Positions 23,491 through 27,704 of a stretch of DNA of 27,704 nt are shown piece by piece (the stretch's first letter is position 1; each line of letters begins with the position of its first letter). The notes below the pieces were generated by a model. It made no database searches. It was not told the DNA's origin and worked only from the letters and a program-made list of their open reading frames with translations. The position numbers and the translations under genes were made by a program. Origin of the DNA: Smithella sp. ME-1 (GTDB taxonomy: Bacteria; Desulfobacterota; Syntrophia; Syntrophales; Smithellaceae); assembly GCA_000495415.1 (NCBI GenBank), contig AWGX01000531.1, positions 1-27,704 of the forward strand, given 5' to 3'.

Positions 23491-23530
23491 AAAAGCCCCT
23501 TCGACTTAAGAAATTGAAGGGGCTTTTCTA
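23491..23530. terminator. Bidirectional terminator between the transporter and addA
   Basis: Perfect 12-bp arms AAAAGCCCCTTC (23491-23502) and GAAGGGGCTTTT (23516-23527) with a 13-nt loop. The A run on one side and T run on the other serve both the plus-strand transporter and the minus-strand addA transcript that ends 105 nt away. Confidence 0.9.
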
Positions 23531-23631
23531 TTACTACCTAAATTATGACAAATAATAACTAATAGCATCTTTTAAATATTTTATTTCTTTTCAGCAGGAT
23601 AAAATCAGGTTTATCAAAATAAATCCCGTAA

Positions 23632-26421
23632 CTAAACGTCTATTGACAAGATATAATATTCAGCTTTTGTCAGCGGATAGAGTGTCTTCATGATTTTTGT
23701 GTAACGTTTGCGTTGTTCTTCGTATTTTTGTCTGAGCCCTCTCATTGAACCGGATTTGTAATCAATAATGGTAATAAGGTGATCCGACACAATCATTCTG
23801 TCCACTATACCAAAACTTTCCTTATCCGATATCTGCTGCTCAATATATAAATTGCCCGCTCTGAACATTACAGGCAATACATCCTTTCTTTGGACAAAAC
23901 GGACAGCTGCTTCATATTCTTCAGCATTTAACTCTCCGGCTGGCGGAAGCGCCGCTCGATCGACAACTTTGGACAGCCAACGGTGCAGACGATCACCTCT
24001 CATGATACCGGTTTTAATATTCGCCGATAACAGCGCCGGATCAATTTCGCCGTATCCTTCCGGTTCTTTATTAGGCCTGGCCGGCACATCGTATATCGTT
24101 AAAGGCTTCGGTGCTTCCGGTTTTCCGGATAAAGAGCAAATCTCTTTTTTGTTGCCCTCCGGCGCAAATCGCATGAAAGTATCGAGCACAGCCTTATGAA
24201 CAGGTTTATAATTGTCATTTTTATTTTTCGGCAGAAATACCGTGAGGGTTCTTATGGCTCTGGTAGCCGCAACATAAAATACATTGGCTTTCTCCCGTCG
24301 CAGCAGCCTCAGATTTAGTTTTCGCTTTTCAATTATTTCTCCAGTGATTGCCGATTTGCCGGCACTCAGAAAATCAATCTCCTTGCCCGAAAACTGCACA
24401 TGACATTTTTCCGATTCCAGATAGAAAGGTGACTCTTTTTCCTCCTCATTCCAGAAAACAAAGACGTTTTTGAACTGTAATCCTTTCGTTCCGTGAATGG
24501 TGTCTACCTTGATATTCTCACTGTCTTCCGCTTCCGGCACCTTGATGTTGAACCGGACACTGAACATTCTCAAAAGAAAACCATCCACATCACTGCCGCC
24601 TTCATCGAAATACGTCTGCGCTTCTTCCTGCCAGATATCCAATATCGTCGCGGTTATTTTCCCGCGCAATAGTTCAATCGCGCAACTGACAGCCATCAAC
24701 CCGAAAGGCCGGGGAAACTTTTGAGCAAACTCCGCCCGGATTTCCTCGATATTGCCGAATACATCTTTCCATAACGGCGAAGCTGCCGTCGCAGCCATAA
24801 ATCTTTTTTTATCTTCTTTTGCCAGAACGGCGGCAATAAAGAACATCACCGCCACACCTTCCGGAGTGGAAAGAAGCTGTCTTCCTTTTACGGCAGCCAC
24901 GCCGATTTTATTTTTTAAAAGCTCGGCTTCAATCTTTTGCACATGATTGTTGGTCAGGGCCAGAACGGCCATGTCTCCCCAGGAACATCCGTACTCAGCC
25001 TTTTTCTTCTTCAGATATTCGACGATCGCGGGATAAAAACTCTCCTGAGAAGTACCGTCTTTTTCCAGTTCAATACGATTCACTTCGGTCATACCATCGA
25101 AATATTTGAATTCCTCCGGCGGTTTCTGCTTTTCGGTTTTCTCTTTTCCTTCAAACAGATTTTCGACAAGTTCATTAAAAAAAGAAATCAGCAGAGGCGT
25201 GCTGCGATAATTGTATTCGAGCGAGTTTTCCGTGATTTCCTTGTTTGTGATGTATTTTTCGATAGCCGCTTCCAACGCCTCGCGATCCGCGCCCCGCCAG
25301 CCGTAAATCATTTGTTTCCAGTCACCCACGGCAAAGAATGACCTTGCGCCGCGCTCGCCCTGTCCGGATAAAATCTCGTCAATCAATGGCATCAATATTT
25401 CAATGTCACCTTTTGAGGTATCCTGAAATTCATCAATCAGCAGATGTTCCGTCCTGTCGAGTCCCAGCGAAAAGTAATTGCTCATGAGCTTCGGGCGCTC
25501 AGTGGATGTCATGCCGTCCAGTTCAAGGAGGCCGCGGCGCACATCGTGAAAGAATATCAAGCCTCTTTGATCTTTCACGTCCGCCGCCGCTTCCAGATAT
25601 ATTTCGCAGAGGAAGGCCACGGCTAGTGCCTTCAAAAGCGCCTTGTTGACGGCCAATCGCCCGGCAGTTTCCCGGTAATCCCGGAAAATTTTGTTAAGCT
25701 CCGCATACGGTTTTTCATTCCAATTTATGTTTTTGCCGAGGCTTTTATAATCTTCCAAATCCGAATAAGTTGCCACGGCCTTGGAAATATAATTATTATA
25801 ATCAGCCAGAGCATCAATCACCCAGCTGTTTGTTCGCGACGTCACCTGATCCGCCATGGTATTCGCCTTTTCATAAAGAGATGAGAGTCTGTTTCTCAAC
25901 ATAGCATTTTCTTTCATTATGTCGTCAAGATCGTCGAGCCTCTCCATATCGAGCAGGCAGCGCTCAATGGTACGTTCATCCGCCAGAGCATCCCAAAGCT
26001 TGTCCATATCCGTCCTTAAGATTCTTGCCGCAACGATTAACTTATTGGCTTTGCCTTTTTGCAGTACATTGTCGCGAAAAACAATTTCTATCTCCCGCAA
26101 AAGTTCCATCTGAGCCTTTTCATCGGCGAGCTTCGGCGCAAAACCGGCCGCGGCAAATAGCCGGTAGAAAAACGAATCGATGGTCGAGTAGCCTACACGG
26201 CCTGCCTCCATAATCAACCGCAGTCTTTCCAGCAGAGGCTTCCCCTCTTGTCTGGCTATCTTTTCCATGATCCGGGTGCGCATCTCGGTCGTGGCCGCGC
26301 GGGTGAAAGTCAGAGCGGCGATGAATTTGCCGCCGATAGATATTCTTTTGAACACCTCATCAGTGAGTCGTGTTGTTTTTCCCGATCCTGCCGAGGCTTT
26401 CAGTAAAATACTTTTCATCAC
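23632..26421 (-). CDS. addA: AddA-like UvrD/RecB-family helicase-nuclease
   Basis: About 928 residues, ATP-dependent helicase plus nuclease of the double-strand-break repair machine. SF1 motifs in order: Walker A ASAGSGKTT (9-17), Ia LTFTRAATTEM, II LLIDEFQDTS, III VGDWKQMIYGWRGAD (W where P is usual), V IHGTKGLQF and VI FYVAATRA. A C-terminal PD-(D/E)XK nuclease follows with GIVDRM and IIDYKSG. It is shorter than typical AddA (about 1200). Two starts are open: GTG 26421 and ATG 26418. The ATG forms a TGATG overlap with the upstream gene's stop and is the better choice. It is coupled to the addB-like gene. RecB-like alternatives are less likely given that neighbour. Confidence 0.87.
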   Translation of the reverse strand: MMKSILLKASAGSGKTTRLTDEVFKRISIGGKFIAALTFTRAATTEMRTRIMEKIARQEGKPLLERLRLIMEAGRVGYSTIDSFFYRLFAAAGFAPKLADEKAQMELLREIEIVFRDNVLQKGKANKLIVAARILRTDMDKLWDALADERTIERCLLDMERLDDLDDIMKENAMLRNRLSSLYEKANTMADQVTSRTNSWVIDALADYNNYISKAVATYSDLEDYKSLGKNINWNEKPYAELNKIFRDYRETAGRLAVNKALLKALAVAFLCEIYLEAAADVKDQRGLIFFHDVRRGLLELDGMTSTERPKLMSNYFSLGLDRTEHLLIDEFQDTSKGDIEILMPLIDEILSGQGERGARSFFAVGDWKQMIYGWRGADREALEAAIEKYITNKEITENSLEYNYRSTPLLISFFNELVENLFEGKEKTEKQKPPEEFKYFDGMTEVNRIELEKDGTSQESFYPAIVEYLKKKKAEYGCSWGDMAVLALTNNHVQKIEAELLKNKIGVAAVKGRQLLSTPEGVAVMFFIAAVLAKEDKKRFMAATAASPLWKDVFGNIEEIRAEFAQKFPRPFGLMAVSCAIELLRGKITATILDIWQEEAQTYFDEGGSDVDGFLLRMFSVRFNIKVPEAEDSENIKVDTIHGTKGLQFKNVFVFWNEEEKESPFYLESEKCHVQFSGKEIDFLSAGKSAITGEIIEKRKLNLRLLRREKANVFYVAATRAIRTLTVFLPKNKNDNYKPVHKAVLDTFMRFAPEGNKKEICSLSGKPEAPKPLTIYDVPARPNKEPEGYGEIDPALLSANIKTGIMRGDRLHRWLSKVVDRAALPPAGELNAEEYEAAVRFVQRKDVLPVMFRAGNLYIEQQISDKESFGIVDRMIVSDHLITIIDYKSGSMRGLRQKYEEQRKRYTKIMKTLYPLTKAEYYILSIDV

Positions 26422-27704
26422 AGGTTCCCCCGAACCGTTTTATAATAATCTTCCCTGCCGCATAAGGCCTGGAACTGACAGTATTCACATTCATCACAGT
26501 TATGATTTGGCGCAAGTTCGCTGCCGCCGATGATGGCATCCAGCCGTTCTTTGATAGCCTGCATCAGTGCTTCCGCATTGGCACTTTCCACAGGAGGAAG
26601 TTCTATTTCCCGATTCTTTGTCTGTTCCTTCAGAAAATAAAAGCGCGCGCCCTGCGCGCCTTTACTGAAGTGCTGATAGATAACCAGCTGAGCAGCGGGG
26701 TGCAAAATGCCTTTTTCTTGAAAGCGCTCCAAAACGGATGACTTTCCCTTGAGATCATACTTGTCTTGCTTTTTGGTATATTTGAAATCGATTACCTCGG
26801 TTCGTCCCTCAATACCGGCAATTCTGTCCGAACGTCCGGTTATCTTGTAACATTTGTCAATTATCCCCTCGAATTTTTCCTCGCAGCAGAGGGCGTTGTC
26901 GGCAAAAACCAGACGCGCGCCGGCATCTTTTTCATCAGCATATATCTCCTGTAATAAAATCTTCGCGTTGAGCATGTAGATATTAATGCCTTCAATGTCG
27001 CGCACCTCCGCGTTGTCGTCACTTTCCCAGAGCTCATCGAAGAGACTCTCCCAGTCATCAAATCTCTCCTTTGGACCCATCGAGAGTTGCTGCAGGAATC
27101 TGTGAACAAAATCCCCCATGTGCATATTTATTTTTTCATCATCATCCATAAATACAGGCGGCTTAATCCCGAGCATATATAGATGGTAGAATAAAAATGG
27201 ACAGGCCAGAAGATGGGTCAGGCTCGAATACGAATAGGTAAAATCCCTGAGTTTGTTTCTCAGATTCTCATCAAGGATAATAGCGATTTTTCCAGTGCCC
27301 GGCTTCGCCAAAACAGATTCCTTAAAGGCGGTAGCCGTAACCGTTTTCCCGAATTCCTGCGCCAGAAAGCTCATATAGTAGCTGGGTGTCCGTTCCCTGA
27401 TAGTATCGTTCACGCCGACGATTTTGATTTTATCGCCCTGTGCCAGAATCTGCCGGAAAATCAAATCCTCGTATTCAAAAACACTTTTGCGCAACTGCGG
27501 CACATGAACCGGATTGATGAAAGGACCTTCAAATGGCTGCGAAGGCATAATGCCTGCATCCAGAGAAAGGATTAACCCTCTGCCGAATTTTTCACCCGAA
27601 ACATGACCGAAACCGACCACCTGCACCGGTGCCGACCTGCTGCCTGTTACACGAAACTTTCTTGATTCAATCAGCGTTCTCGCGGAATCGGGCAGATTGC
27701 GCCC
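26418..27704 (-). CDS. addB: AddB-like PD-(D/E)XK nuclease, 5' end outside the window
   Basis: The C-terminal 428 codons of a larger protein. The frame is open to the window edge (the codons beyond 27626 read PVQVVGFGHV without a stop), so the GTG at 27626 is not the real start. The nuclease core has GRSDRI followed by TEVIDFKYTK. The iron-sulfur AddB signature is present as an early Cys in LLACPFLFYH and a final C-X2-C-X5-C (CEYCQFQALC), with a further Cys just before it. AddB pairs with AddA to resect broken DNA ends; its inactivated helicase part would lie beyond the window. The stop overlaps the addA start. Confidence 0.85.
   Translation of the reverse strand, partial: GRNLPDSARTLIESRKFRVTGSRSAPVQVVGFGHVSGEKFGRGLILSLDAGIMPSQPFEGPFINPVHVPQLRKSVFEYEDLIFRQILAQGDKIKIVGVNDTIRERTPSYYMSFLAQEFGKTVTATAFKESVLAKPGTGKIAIILDENLRNKLRDFTYSYSSLTHLLACPFLFYHLYMLGIKPPVFMDDDEKINMHMGDFVHRFLQQLSMGPKERFDDWESLFDELWESDDNAEVRDIEGINIYMLNAKILLQEIYADEKDAGARLVFADNALCCEEKFEGIIDKCYKITGRSDRIAGIEGRTEVIDFKYTKKQDKYDLKGKSSVLERFQEKGILHPAAQLVIYQHFSKGAQGARFYFLKEQTKNREIELPPVESANAEALMQAIKERLDAIIGGSELAPNHNCDECEYCQFQALCGREDYYKTVRGNL

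Noticed and set aside
26418..27626. GTG at 27626 as the true start of the addB-like gene
   Set aside because: The frame continues without a stop to the window edge, the AddB family is much longer, and no ribosome site precedes the GTG.

Overview
The window looks like the chromosome of a strictly anaerobic, moderately AT-rich bacterium, most probably a syntrophic deltaproteobacterium (Desulfobacterota, Syntrophus/Smithella-like). That placement is inferred from gene content: an oxygen-sensitive glycyl radical enzyme, an [FeFe]-hydrogenase maturase, NuoE/NuoF-type flavin-based electron-transfer subunits and an oxalate/formate-family transporter. It was not tested by a search.

Regions. (1) 1-6224, minus strand: partial tRNA-Val, then the proteostasis operon read tig-clpP-clpX-lon, preceded by tRNA-Leu and tRNA-Pro. 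(2) 6379-8202, plus: a cassette of three DRTGG-domain proteins and an RsbW/SpoIIAB-like ATPase, closed by a terminator. (3) 8435-14060, plus: PHP-domain protein, a second HATPase, a decayed copy of that ATPase's 3' end, NuoE-like, thioredoxin-like ferredoxin, and a 1018-residue NuoF-GltD fusion, closed by a strong terminator. No [FeFe]-hydrogenase catalytic subunit follows. (4) 14061-19440, plus: a possible gene relic, a FadR-type regulator with a TGGT-N3-ACCA palindrome at its own promoter, a 1102-residue protein joining a radical SAM activase to a complete glycyl radical enzyme, and an exported SRPBCC protein, ending at a terminator. (5) 19446-23527: hydE, a convergent radical SAM gene, and an OFA-family MFS transporter with a near-consensus promoter. 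(6) 23632-27704, minus: addA-like and partial addB-like helicase-nuclease genes.

How the genes fit together. Regions 2 and 3 resemble the accessory and electron-input modules of trimeric bifurcating hydrogenases. Here the NuoF subunit is fused to a GltD/NfnB-like NADPH module, which points to an NADH/NADPH/ferredoxin transhydrogenase or a scaffold for a partner encoded elsewhere. Region 4 looks like a small regulated catabolic unit.

The most unusual items are the single-chain activase-glycyl radical enzyme, the NuoF-GltD fusion with its DRTGG/ATPase/PHP neighbourhood, and the decayed ATPase duplicate. No CRISPR array, insertion sequence or phage gene was seen.
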